A stretch of DNA of 33,684 nt from a virus. The position numbers and the translations under genes are program-made. Positions 15,315-23,136 of the stretch are shown one piece after another (within the stretch, counting starts at the first letter, position 1; each line of letters starts with the position of its first letter). The notes beneath the pieces are model-generated. The model had not been told where the DNA came from. It was given only the letters and a program-made list of their open reading frames with translations, and did no database searches. The stretch is from positions 1-33,684 of the IMG/VR virus record IMGVR_UViG_3300006192_000019; one strand, written 5' to 3'.

Positions 15315-15600
15315 TTTCTTCTGCTCCTTTAGTTAATGCAATTTGTCCTACCAGCATATCAAATGTCTTCGGCAGTTCTTTTGCACTCCCATCATTCTTA
15401 AAACCAAAGAATGTCTTCACATAAATAATAATTACGGTACTAACCATTGGATTTGATTCGTCATTGATGTAAGTCGGATCGATCCCACAACTCGTCAAAT
15501 ATGCTTTACAACTACTAATATGAGTTGAAAGCTCATCGTCAGCATATGATTCTGTCAAGGGGATAAGCAATGCTTTTTTTACGATATCAAGTATAGCCAT
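15304..15600 (-). CDS. Head-tail connector, gp6-like (98 aa)
   Basis: All-helical small protein starting MAILDIVKKALLIPL, then DDELSTHISSCKAYLTSCGI and a late helix FDMLVGQIALTKG. This fits the HK97 gp6-like connector family (PF05135) that forms a ring below the portal. It follows the major capsid gene in the standard order. The spacing to the capsid gene stop is 40 bases. Confidence 0.78.
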   Translation of the reverse strand: MAILDIVKKALLIPLTESYADDELSTHISSCKAYLTSCGIDPTYINDESNPMVSTVIIIYVKTFFGFKNDGSAKELPKTFDMLVGQIALTKGAEENVS

Positions 15601-15640
15601 GAGATCAATCCTTTCTTACTTTGTTATCAAGCGTTAGCTA

Positions 15641-16774
15641 TTAGGCTGCGGCTTTCTTTTTGATACGTAGGAATCCGTTGTATCCGACTACGTTACCACC
15701 TGTGAACACAGATGCTTTGTAGCTGATGATTCCATCTTTGAATTTGTAATCAGTAGATTTACCAATTTCTACTGGCGAGAACACTGGTACTTCATAGTTT
15801 TTAAGTGCACCATAAGCGATACCATATTCACCAGCTGCAGTATTACTATCAGAGATAGCTTTACAGTTCGAGTTGATGATATAAGGAATACCGTCGATTG
15901 TTTTGTTGACATAATCGATTGAATGGACTTTTCTACCTTCTGGTGTTTTCAGTCCGGCAAATGCACGTAAGTCATTCTTATTTAAGATAAGAACTGCTCC
16001 ACCTTCTACTTCTTCATCTCCACCATAAGCAAAGACAATGTCATCAAGTGTAGAATCAGTGATTGCTTCAATTTCAAGTGGAGTAGTATCCGCTAAAGCT
16101 ACTGCTGCATCACTAAAGATACCAGTGAAAGTATTAGTCGTTCCAGCACCACGTAAGATTTGTTCACTGATTTTCTTTTTCAGTGAAATATTGATGTTAC
16201 GCAACACTTCTGCTTGATATGGAATAGCAGGTAGTTTTTCAAGTTCCTCTGTAATTTCTGTATACGCAGTAATCTTTACTTTGGAAATTGTCAAATAACC
16301 AAATGCAGGTTCAGTTTCACTATAAGGTTGTCCTTCAAGTGTTGTTCCAGCGATACCATTGCTCTTAACAAATGATTTCTTGTACGTTTCTCCACCGTTT
16401 AAGTTGATTACATTAACACGATCAACAAGTGTCGATACTTGTGCAAATGGAACTGGTGCTAATCCTGAAGCAGTGTGATCCGGTAACAAGATCTCTTCAC
16501 TTGATACTTGGATAACACGACTTTCACGTAAACTAGCAGCTCGTTGTTCCAATTTTTCTTTATCTACTTTAGTACGGTTATCGATTACAATTGGTTTGAT
16601 TTCAGTTTTACTTGCAATCGCCATTTTTTTATCAATAACACTTCGTTCTTCTTGAAGCTCAGTGGTTTCAGTTTCAAATGCTTCAAGTTTGGTAATATCT
16701 GTTTCATTATCGACAAGACCTCTGATCTCAGTCAGTCTTGACTCGATTTCTTTTCGTCTTAATTCTAAATTCAT
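15641..16774 (-). CDS. Major capsid protein, HK97 fold (377 aa)
   Basis: Residues 1-100 form a coiled-coil scaffold (delta) domain (MNLELRRKEIESRLTEIRG). The HK97-type shell domain follows, with TAYTEITEELEKLPAIPY (E-loop/spine region), ISEQILRGAG and FTGGNVVGYNGFLRI at the end. The delta domain is normally removed by the protease encoded just upstream; the cut probably falls near residues 95-110. Gene order portal, protease, capsid is that of HK97-like phages. Family assignment is firm. Confidence 0.94.
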   Translation of the reverse strand: MNLELRRKEIESRLTEIRGLVDNETDITKLEAFETETTELQEERSVIDKKMAIASKTEIKPIVIDNRTKVDKEKLEQRAASLRESRVIQVSSEEILLPDHTASGLAPVPFAQVSTLVDRVNVINLNGGETYKKSFVKSNGIAGTTLEGQPYSETEPAFGYLTISKVKITAYTEITEELEKLPAIPYQAEVLRNINISLKKKISEQILRGAGTTNTFTGIFSDAAVALADTTPLEIEAITDSTLDDIVFAYGGDEEVEGGAVLILNKNDLRAFAGLKTPEGRKVHSIDYVNKTIDGIPYIINSNCKAISDSNTAAGEYGIAYGALKNYEVPVFSPVEIGKSTDYKFKDGIISYKASVFTGGNVVGYNGFLRIKKKAAA

Positions 16775-16787
16775 GATTTTTTCTCCT

Positions 16788-17378
16788 TTAAATTTGTGAT
16801 TTGATTTTGATGCGTTTTTTGATAATTCTTGATTGTTCTTCTTGCTCTGCTAACTCCATAGCCTTTAGTTCTAACTCCATAGATTCTAAAGAACGAGCGT
16901 ATATACTAGTTGCATCATATGCCGGAGTATCCACAACCGACACATCATACAAACGTTCTATCTTTGTAATAGTTCTTTTTGGAACTCTACCTTCACGATT
17001 CCATACTTGTTCATCAACCGTAAAAGCAAAACTCATCTTATCCAATAACCCACTTCTTACCATTTTGTAGATATCTTGATTGGTGTTTGTATCTAGTAAT
17101 TCAGCACGTACTTTTAAACCGATGCTATCTACAGTAAGTGATAAGGATTGATTCTTGGTTCTGGCAATAATTAAAAAGGAGTCCATATGATTGTATTTCA
17201 TTGGAACATCCTTCATTTTGGTTTCCGATAGTGCTCTTGAATCAATTTCTTCTAGGAACCCATATTCTTCATCACCTATTAATGTTTCATTGTTGAAGAC
17301 TAATGCATAGCCTTCTAATATCATCTTGTCATCTTCTTCATGAAGTGTGACATCTGCTAATCTAGTTTCCTTTATCAT
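16788..17378 (-). CDS. HK97 prohead protease (196 aa)
   Basis: Caudovirus prohead protease family: the N-terminal EGYALVFNNETLIG strand, the presumed catalytic His in MKYNHM (near residue 64), the Ser in MSFAFTV (near residue 115), and YDVSVVDTPAYDATSIYAR near the end. It matures the capsid by cleaving the scaffold domain. It starts inside the 71-aa gene (17-base overlap) and its stop is 13 bases before the capsid gene. Confidence 0.92.
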   Translation of the reverse strand: MIKETRLADVTLHEEDDKMILEGYALVFNNETLIGDEEYGFLEEIDSRALSETKMKDVPMKYNHMDSFLIIARTKNQSLSLTVDSIGLKVRAELLDTNTNQDIYKMVRSGLLDKMSFAFTVDEQVWNREGRVPKRTITKIERLYDVSVVDTPAYDATSIYARSLESMELELKAMELAEQEEQSRIIKKRIKIKSQI

Positions 17379-17577
17379 CTTTACGAGTCTCTACTTTCTT
17401 TGGTTTTGTTGTTGATTGTTTTTGGTATTCATATTCAAGCTCTGAGTCTTTGTAAAACAGTGACTCGAGTTTTTCTTTTTTACAGTAATCATCAATGATG
17501 ATTGTCTTTTTCTTTTGGGTTTCTAAGATAACCTTAAGTGCATCTTCTGATATCTTTCCATTAACTGTTATTTTCAT
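17362..17577 (-). CDS. Small phage protein between portal and protease (71 aa)
   Basis: Starts MKITVNGKISEDALKVIL, then a helix and a Lys-rich end. It overlaps the portal stop by 17 bases and the protease start by 17 bases, so it is translated within the head operon. I do not recognise the family. The short beta hairpin followed by charged tail could suggest a portal or scaffold accessory, but this is speculation. Confidence 0.65.
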   Translation of the reverse strand: MKITVNGKISEDALKVILETQKKKTIIIDDYCKKEKLESLFYKDSELEYEYQKQSTTKPKKVETRKDDKGN

Positions 17578-18778
17578 CTTCAGGTTCCTCCGTTCCTACT
17601 TGATATTGATTCGCTTTGTCTGCATCGACAAAGTTTAATGATTGAAGTCGTTTGTTTCCACCTTCGATAGGTTCTAGTCCTAACAGTGCTCTTGATTCAT
17701 TAAGTGACATAATGCCTAAACTCATGAGTTTCTCAATTGCAGCTACTTTTGTATTCCATGAAGCGTATTGAAGTCTTTCACTGTAGAAGATGATTTCTTC
17801 TCCACGTTCAAGTTGATTATCCGTTAGTAAACCTAAAGAAAAAGCCTCGCTAAGTTGAATAGCTAAAGGCTCTATCGTTGACTCATAGAATGAGTTATAT
17901 TCATCTTCAGTATACTTGCTTGTAAATATTGGCACTGATACTCCAAAGTAATCTAGGATCTTTGCTTGTAAGAATTCAAGTGTATCTTTATCAATCAGTT
18001 TCGGATCAACATCTAAAGGTATGTACTCTGACTTCAAGTCAATCGGTATAATTGAACTACCTTTAAGACTCACTGATTCTGAAAGTGCAGCATCAAATAG
18101 TTCACGTTGTTTCTTCTTATCTGATTCTGATAACATGCCATTCATCTTCAAGATACCCTTTATCTGCATGGACGACTTCACAGCATTATCGATTCCTTGC
18201 AGTAAGCTGTCATTGATGGATATTGTTTTGAGAATTGCTTCATGATCACCTGTAGATCCAGTACCACCAAAAATATCGTTTTGTCCAAAATGACGTCTTA
18301 AGTGAATGATGTTCTCATATGGCAAAATATATGATTCTCCATTATCAAATAAAAACTTGATGAAATAAGTATCCGAACTATCGACTATCATTTCCACTGT
18401 TATTGGTCTTAATGGATATATGCCTTTGAGTTCACCTGTATCTTTATCGAACTTAGGATAAACAAACGCATTATCATTCAGCAAAAGTAATGTAATTGTT
18501 TTGTATATAAAATCGTAAGGCGTCATGATCTCGTTCGGTTTATACTTCAAAAGAAAAGACAGCCTACCTTTTTTCTCGGTTACTGTCTTATCATTTTCGG
18601 TTTTGATAAATCTTGGTTTGAGTTTCGCAGATTGGCTAGCAACTCGATCAATACATATTTTTACTACATCACTCTTTGATATATTCGTACCAAATGGTGT
18701 ATAAAATGTATTTAAATTACTGATTAACTGGAGTGCATCAAATGATCCAGTCTTTTTTCTTCTCTTAAATATGGCCAT
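17561..18778 (-). CDS. Portal protein, HK97 type (405 aa)
   Basis: A phage portal family protein: N-terminal MAIFKRRKKTGSF, central LLLNDNAFVYPKFD, the NIIHLRRHFGQND segment and, near the end, IEKLMSLGIMSLNESRALLGLEPIEGG, the typical C-terminal motif with the NE-R pair. It forms the dodecameric channel for DNA packaging. ATG 18778 is chosen with GGAGG five bases before it; an in-frame GTG six bases earlier overlaps this site. It follows the terminase large subunit by nine bases. Confidence 0.92.
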   Translation of the reverse strand: MAIFKRRKKTGSFDALQLISNLNTFYTPFGTNISKSDVVKICIDRVASQSAKLKPRFIKTENDKTVTEKKGRLSFLLKYKPNEIMTPYDFIYKTITLLLLNDNAFVYPKFDKDTGELKGIYPLRPITVEMIVDSSDTYFIKFLFDNGESYILPYENIIHLRRHFGQNDIFGGTGSTGDHEAILKTISINDSLLQGIDNAVKSSMQIKGILKMNGMLSESDKKKQRELFDAALSESVSLKGSSIIPIDLKSEYIPLDVDPKLIDKDTLEFLQAKILDYFGVSVPIFTSKYTEDEYNSFYESTIEPLAIQLSEAFSLGLLTDNQLERGEEIIFYSERLQYASWNTKVAAIEKLMSLGIMSLNESRALLGLEPIEGGNKRLQSLNFVDADKANQYQVGTEEPEDENNS

Positions 18779-18787
18779 GTGCACCTC

Positions 18788-20431
18788 CTATATCATATTC
18801 TCGTAATCTGTCTTGAATCTATTTAAAACAACATATGCAATGATTAATGCAACTGTTCCATCAATTCGTTTGTACTTAGAGTTTAGTTTTGATGGTTGGA
18901 TGTTTCCATTTAAATCAACCTTTGCTTGTGTGTTAGCAAGACACCATTTCAAGATGGGATTGTTATTATAGTTCACAACATTGTTTTTTAGGTCAGCTTC
19001 TAGTATTTTCATTGGTTCTGATAATGAGTAGATACCTTGTCTTACCTTCTCCATATTAAAACCTAAGTCTTCCATTTCTTTGATCCAATACTGAGAATTC
19101 CAGGGATCATACCCTACCCAAAGAGGTCGGATTCCATAAGTTTGAATCATCTTCATAAACCACTGTGTAACTAAACTAAAGTCGTTTTGGTGTCCGTCAG
19201 TAAGTGTCACAAAACCTTTCTTAATCCAAATATCATATGGCACGTTATCTTCCTTGATTCTCTTTTCCACCACTTCACTTGGCATAAAGAAATGCGGAAC
19301 GACATATTTTCTGTTACTGTCTCGTTTTTGAATAACTAGAACTGCAGCTGTTAAGTCTGTTGTCGAAGATAAATCCACTCCACCAACTGCGTAAGAATCT
19401 CTTAAATCATCGATTGAATATTTATCCTCATTATTTAAATCGTCAAAAGATAACCATGAACCAGAGTCAGCTTGTTTGATATTGAAGTCTTTACAAAGCA
19501 TCGTCACCCTTGTGGAAAGGTCATACTTCGATTTATTCATAACATCCTCAAGATAATTGTTTAACTTTACTACTCCTATACTTGGATTCGACTTTTGCCA
19601 TGTGGTTGGATCTTCGTAAATTTCTTTAGTTGAGTCTTGAGTATAAAGCCAGGGAAGTACTCTGTTATCTTGTATTTCACCTTTTAACATCTTTCTAGCA
19701 TAATCTAATTTGCCATCTAAAAAACCACCAACGGTTGTCCCTTCAGTGGTTATGATAAATATAAGTGGTTCTTTCTTTGTTGATTGTGATTGTTTGATAG
19801 CATCATAGACTTTTGAGTCCGTCATTTCATGGACTTCATCAATACAACCAACTTCGATATTGTAGCCATCTTTGTTTCTTGATTGAGCAGATAACTTCTT
19901 AATCTTATTCTTAGTCTTCGGAGAATAGATGTGATAGATGTTTTTCTTACTTCTAGTTTCCTTTGATAAAGCTGGAGATTGTTCTCGCATGTTGTTGATC
20001 TCTTCAAATAGGATATTCGCTTGTTCGGTTGTATTAGAGGCACATACTATATCCACACCACCTCGAGATAGAAAAAATTCAGCTAAGTCAATACCAGCAA
20101 CAAATGTCGTCTTCCCATTCTTACGAGCAATGAGTAATATAACTTCGTTAAATCTACGTAGCCCTGAGTCTGACATCTTAAATCCGTATGCTGTTTGAAG
20201 GATTGCTTTCTCCCACAATTCAAGAATAAATGGCATACCATTGAATGGAGATTTTGTATGTTTGCAAAATGTTTCAATGAAATCAATTCTAAGTTGTCCT
20301 GGTTTTTCATCAAAATAATACAATGGATTATCTAGATCTTCTATCAGTAGATCTATTTCAGTTTTTAGTTCCTCACCTACGATGATATTTCCATTTTCAA
20401 TTTCATTGTAATACTCGACTAAATAATTCAT
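18788..20431 (-). CDS. terL: Terminase large subunit (547 aa)
   Basis: ATPase: the Walker A-like ARKNGKT at 102-108, and the Walker B VGCIDEVHEM with Asp198-Glu199. The nuclease part starts with GGVDLSSTTD (Asp353) and later has GYDPWNSQYW. Length 547 aa is usual for the HK97-type (Terminase_1) family, which cleaves and pumps DNA into the prohead. Its ATG overlaps the stop of the small subunit (4 bases), so subunits are coupled. All key residues seem present. Confidence 0.95.
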   Translation of the reverse strand: MNYLVEYYNEIENGNIIVGEELKTEIDLLIEDLDNPLYYFDEKPGQLRIDFIETFCKHTKSPFNGMPFILELWEKAILQTAYGFKMSDSGLRRFNEVILLIARKNGKTTFVAGIDLAEFFLSRGGVDIVCASNTTEQANILFEEINNMREQSPALSKETRSKKNIYHIYSPKTKNKIKKLSAQSRNKDGYNIEVGCIDEVHEMTDSKVYDAIKQSQSTKKEPLIFIITTEGTTVGGFLDGKLDYARKMLKGEIQDNRVLPWLYTQDSTKEIYEDPTTWQKSNPSIGVVKLNNYLEDVMNKSKYDLSTRVTMLCKDFNIKQADSGSWLSFDDLNNEDKYSIDDLRDSYAVGGVDLSSTTDLTAAVLVIQKRDSNRKYVVPHFFMPSEVVEKRIKEDNVPYDIWIKKGFVTLTDGHQNDFSLVTQWFMKMIQTYGIRPLWVGYDPWNSQYWIKEMEDLGFNMEKVRQGIYSLSEPMKILEADLKNNVVNYNNNPILKWCLANTQAKVDLNGNIQPSKLNSKYKRIDGTVALIIAYVVLNRFKTDYENMI

Positions 20432-20748
20432 TCGTTTGCTCTCTTAAGAAATTCATCAAATGCATCATCTCCATCATCTACTTGTGTTCCAAGAATACTG
20501 TTCAGCGTTTTGATTACTGTTCCATATGAGTTCACTAATTTTGTGTAATACTTGGCTGCTTCAGTCTGACGTTGTGCGCCTTTGCTTGAAGTTTGAACAG
20601 CACCATATTTTCTTATTTGCTTTTGTAACTTATCAAGTTCCACTTTCATAAATGCAGCTTGATAAATTAAGTTATCTACTAATTCAGTCTTTGATTCATC
20701 AACCAAAGAAAAAAGCGACTTTAATCGCTCATATTCTATATTAATCAT
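20428..20748 (-). CDS. terS: Terminase small subunit, P27-like (106 aa)
   Basis: All-helical small protein: a repeat of helices including NLIYQAAFMKVELDKLQKQI, then EAAKYYTKLVNSYGTVIKTL, which matches the P27 small terminase pattern, and an acidic end (DDGDDAFDEF) for contact with the large subunit. It is directly before the large subunit and right after the GC-rich cos-like segment it is expected to bind. The upstream ribosome site is weak (GAGG at a long spacing). Confidence 0.78.
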   Translation of the reverse strand: MINIEYERLKSLFSLVDESKTELVDNLIYQAAFMKVELDKLQKQIRKYGAVQTSSKGAQRQTEAAKYYTKLVNSYGTVIKTLNSILGTQVDDGDDAFDEFLKRANE

Positions 20749-20802
20749 AACTTGAAAACCTCTTTTCCGATTTTCAAAAAATCTGCTTTGTGTTTCTTAA
20801 TT

Positions 20803-20855
20803 GCCCCCTTACGCGGTACCCTTCGTATATAAAAAACAGTCATTGGGGCGGGGGC
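20803..20855. other. Candidate cos (packaging) site
   Basis: In an otherwise AT-rich genome this 53-base segment has GCCCCC (20803-20808), CGCGGTACC (20812-20820) and GGGGCGGGGGC (20845-20855), with GCCCCC and GGGGGC forming an inverted repeat. It lies between the HNH nuclease and the terminase small subunit, which is where cos lies in HK97-like phages of Gram-positives. The cut position cannot be read from sequence. Confidence 0.45.
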
Positions 20856-21193
20856 TACCAATTAGCAGGATATTGAATTACTTTTAAATCAATACCCCAA
20901 GTCTCTATCTTCCCTCTATTATTATTTCTCGTTACCTCTAAAATAAATTCAGTATCTGGTGCACCCATGTTTTCAACTAATTGAGTTACTTGAACACCTG
21001 GTTTCAACTCATTAAAATACTTCTTAAATTCATCGTTGTCTTTGTATCTGATGTTCACACTAAACAAAGGATTTTGATTATTGTTATATTTAAATATATT
21101 TCGACTATAATGGGCATAAAAACAGACATCTATCTGTTTCTTTGTACCTGATTCAATATAACTAAAAGTAAAAGTACCATTTGTTGTAGCCAT
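20855..21193 (-). CDS. Unknown protein between HNH nuclease and terminase (112 aa)
   Basis: Start ATG 21193 (MATTNGTFTF) is chosen with GGAAGTGG upstream; an in-frame TTG at 21211 overlaps it. The protein is soluble and beta-rich (KKQIDVCFYAHYSRNIF, then FILEVTRNNNRGKIETW) without recognised motif. It ends QYPANW, with its stop within the GC-rich cos-like segment. Position suggests an accessory to packaging, but nothing in the sequence shows it. Confidence 0.6.
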   Translation of the reverse strand: MATTNGTFTFSYIESGTKKQIDVCFYAHYSRNIFKYNNNQNPLFSVNIRYKDNDEFKKYFNELKPGVQVTQLVENMGAPDTEFILEVTRNNNRGKIETWGIDLKVIQYPANW

Positions 21194-21236
21194 ATTACCA
21201 CTTCCTTTCAAAAGGTATTATAACACGATTGAACAT

Positions 21237-21521
21237 TTAACTCATTACCAAATTGCCATCTTCATCAAATTGCTGTGACTTTGAGAAACGTTTGTGTTGT
21301 TCGTTATGACACTTCTTACATAACAGTTCTAAGTTCTCTTGATTCAAACTGATCGCTGGATCCTTAACGTTATGTATTGTCAGCTTGATTATGTGATGAA
21401 CTTCTTCTCCAAGAGCAACACACTTCTCACATTTACCATTAGCATCTCTTATCTTAATCTCTCTTGCTACTTGCCATGCTACTGATTTGTAGAATCGATG
21501 TAATTCTTTAGGCTTTCTCAT
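21237..21521 (-). CDS. HNH endonuclease, packaging-associated (94 aa)
   Basis: HNH nuclease: zinc cysteines C31-xx-C34 and C68-xx-C71, catalytic H42-H43 in the VHHI motif, Asn63 in the LNQENLELLC segment and H72/H76 in CHNEQHK. Small HNH proteins next to terminase genes assist the terminase in cos cleavage in HK97-like phages. It starts 14 bases inside the metK stop region (overlap). All HNH residues are present. Confidence 0.92.
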   Translation of the reverse strand: MRKPKELHRFYKSVAWQVAREIKIRDANGKCEKCVALGEEVHHIIKLTIHNVKDPAISLNQENLELLCKKCHNEQHKRFSKSQQFDEDGNLVMS

Positions 21522-22638
21522 ATAGTTTTCTCAATTCTGTGATTTTATCATCAACATGTTCCCATCGAACATCTAAATCTTCTCTACCAAAGTGTCCATA
21601 CTTTGCTAACTCCTGGAACTTGATTTTATCAAGGTTGAGTTCTTTTCTTATACTTTCTGGTCTAAAATCAAATACATAATTCACAAGTGCTTGTATCTCT
21701 TCATCAGATGTTACACCAGTATCAAAGGTATTAACTAAAACACTCACTGGTTTTGCTACGCCAATTGCATAGCTCAAATGAACCTCGCAATGTGTGGCCA
21801 AACCTGCCCCTACAACTGCTTTTGCTACGTATCTGGCATAATAAGCCGCACTGCGATCAACCTTGCTTACGTCCTTGCCAGAAAAGGCTCCTCCGCCATG
21901 TTTTGCGTAGCCACCATAAGTATCAACGATAATCTTTCTTCCTGTTAATCCAGAATCAGCATAAGGACCACCAATCACAAACTCACCTGTAGGATTGATT
22001 AATACTTCTGCATCTATAATCGTATCGAAATCAAATACTTTGGTTAGGACTTCATTGATAATGATATCCTCATATAACTCTCGATTTACTCCCTCTTTTG
22101 TTTGAGCTGATACTACAATGGTTTGTACTTTCTTAGGTCTTCCGTTTTCATAGCCAACAGACACCTGACATTTACCATCTGGTTCAAAGATGTGCGAGTA
22201 TTTCTCTTTGCGAATTTTATCCATCTCTTTTGAGATTTGGTTTGCTAACATGATTGGTAACGGCATAAATTCTTGTGTTTCATTACAAGCATAACCAAAC
22301 ATGATCCCTTGATCGCCTGCGCCTTGCTCATGTGACTCGGTTGAATTCACACCAAGAGCAATATCAGCTGATTGTTTAGATATCTTTTCCATTACTACAA
22401 ATTCATCTTCATAACCTATCTCTATGAGTTTTTGTTTTGCTATATTTGCATAGTCTACTTTCACAGTTGTAGTTACTTCACCAAAGACAAACACTAAATC
22501 ATCCTTGATTGCTGTTTCTACTGCTACTCGAGCGTTTTTATCTTGTTCTAAAATTGCATCTAATATGGCATCACTGATTTGGTCACAGACCTTATCCGGA
22601 TGTCCACTAAATACGGATTCACTTGTTATTACTTGCAT
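21508..22638 (-). CDS. metK: S-adenosylmethionine synthetase (376 aa)
   Basis: Makes S-adenosylmethionine from methionine and ATP. GHPDKVCDQISDAILD stands near the N-terminus (methionine/ATP site), GAGDQGIMFGYA near residue 110 and GGGAFSGKDVSKVDRS near 250, the P-loop-like signature. Full length for the family (about 380). Start ATG 22638 has AAAGGAG upstream; the frame continues earlier to 22740 but runs through a terminator hairpin. It is near a DNA methyltransferase, the likely consumer of its product. A short terminator just upstream suggests reduced or separately controlled expression. Confidence 0.95.
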   Translation of the reverse strand: MQVITSESVFSGHPDKVCDQISDAILDAILEQDKNARVAVETAIKDDLVFVFGEVTTTVKVDYANIAKQKLIEIGYEDEFVVMEKISKQSADIALGVNSTESHEQGAGDQGIMFGYACNETQEFMPLPIMLANQISKEMDKIRKEKYSHIFEPDGKCQVSVGYENGRPKKVQTIVVSAQTKEGVNRELYEDIIINEVLTKVFDFDTIIDAEVLINPTGEFVIGGPYADSGLTGRKIIVDTYGGYAKHGGGAFSGKDVSKVDRSAAYYARYVAKAVVGAGLATHCEVHLSYAIGVAKPVSVLVNTFDTGVTSDEEIQALVNYVFDFRPESIRKELNLDKIKFQELAKYGHFGREDLDVRWEHVDDKITELRKLYEKA

Positions 22639-22663
22639 TACTTCATCTCCTTTATCAACTAGT

Positions 22664-22683
22664 AAAAAAGGAGCTTTCGCTCC
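22664..22683 (-). terminator. Short terminator/attenuator before metK
   Basis: The minus strand reads GGAGC, GAAA tetraloop, GCTCC, then six T, between the papain-like gene stop and the metK ribosome site. The 5-bp stem is short, so read-through may be partial. Confidence 0.6.
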
Positions 22684-22688
22684 AGTTG

Positions 22689-23066
22689 TTATTTTGTTAT
22701 CTCCCATGCTGTGTAAACTGATCGGTATGAACAATCCCAAGTATCAAGAATTACTCCATCTACACAAGCTGTAATATGTCCAGCCATTTTTAAGATGTAA
22801 GTACCCTTTGGATGCAACTCTGTAAAGTCACTACCTTTAATTCTTGGTTCTCCTTTGATTGCTTTGAAAATCAGTCTAGGATAATCCTTCAAATAATCGT
22901 ATAAAAACTTCGTGACTTTGTAACTTGTATATCCGAGTTCTCGTTTCTTGCGATTCAATTCTCTACGGCACTCTAGGTAATCAGTGTCTGTCGCTGTTGC
23001 GATTGCTCGAACAACACAATCTGATGTTTTGATTCCTTTTGGATGTACGTTAAATTCCTTAAACAT
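22689..23066 (-). CDS. Papain-like cysteine protease-fold phage protein (125 aa)
   Basis: TSDCVVRAIATATD at residues 14-27 offers a conserved Cys17 at the start of a helix; GTYILKMAGHITACVDG near 88-104 offers a His, and VILDTWDCS an Asp. This is the C-H-D order of papain-like or transglutaminase-like folds, and I remember similar phage proteins annotated hypothetical (pattern GTYIvrmaxHl...DTWDcs). AAAGGAGG is 6 bases before the ATG. Whether it is active, and on what substrate, is not known. It lies between methyltransferase and metK genes. Confidence 0.6.
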   Translation of the reverse strand: MFKEFNVHPKGIKTSDCVVRAIATATDTDYLECRRELNRKKRELGYTSYKVTKFLYDYLKDYPRLIFKAIKGEPRIKGSDFTELHPKGTYILKMAGHITACVDGVILDTWDCSYRSVYTAWEITK

Positions 23067-23136
23067 AAATAGCCTCCTTTGTTTTGGTTACTATATATAT
23101 CACTCTAAAGAGACTAAATAGCAAGTTATATTTCCA

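Noticed and set aside
20745-20843. 32-codon frame across the cos-like segment ending in the terS start
   Set aside because: It starts right after the GC run with no ribosome site; the overlap with the terS start is probably chance.
23067-23136. Promoter before the papain-like gene (TTGCTA and TATATA, with palindromes CACTATAGTG)
   Set aside because: The spacing of 19 bases and poor -35 make it too weak to list as a feature.
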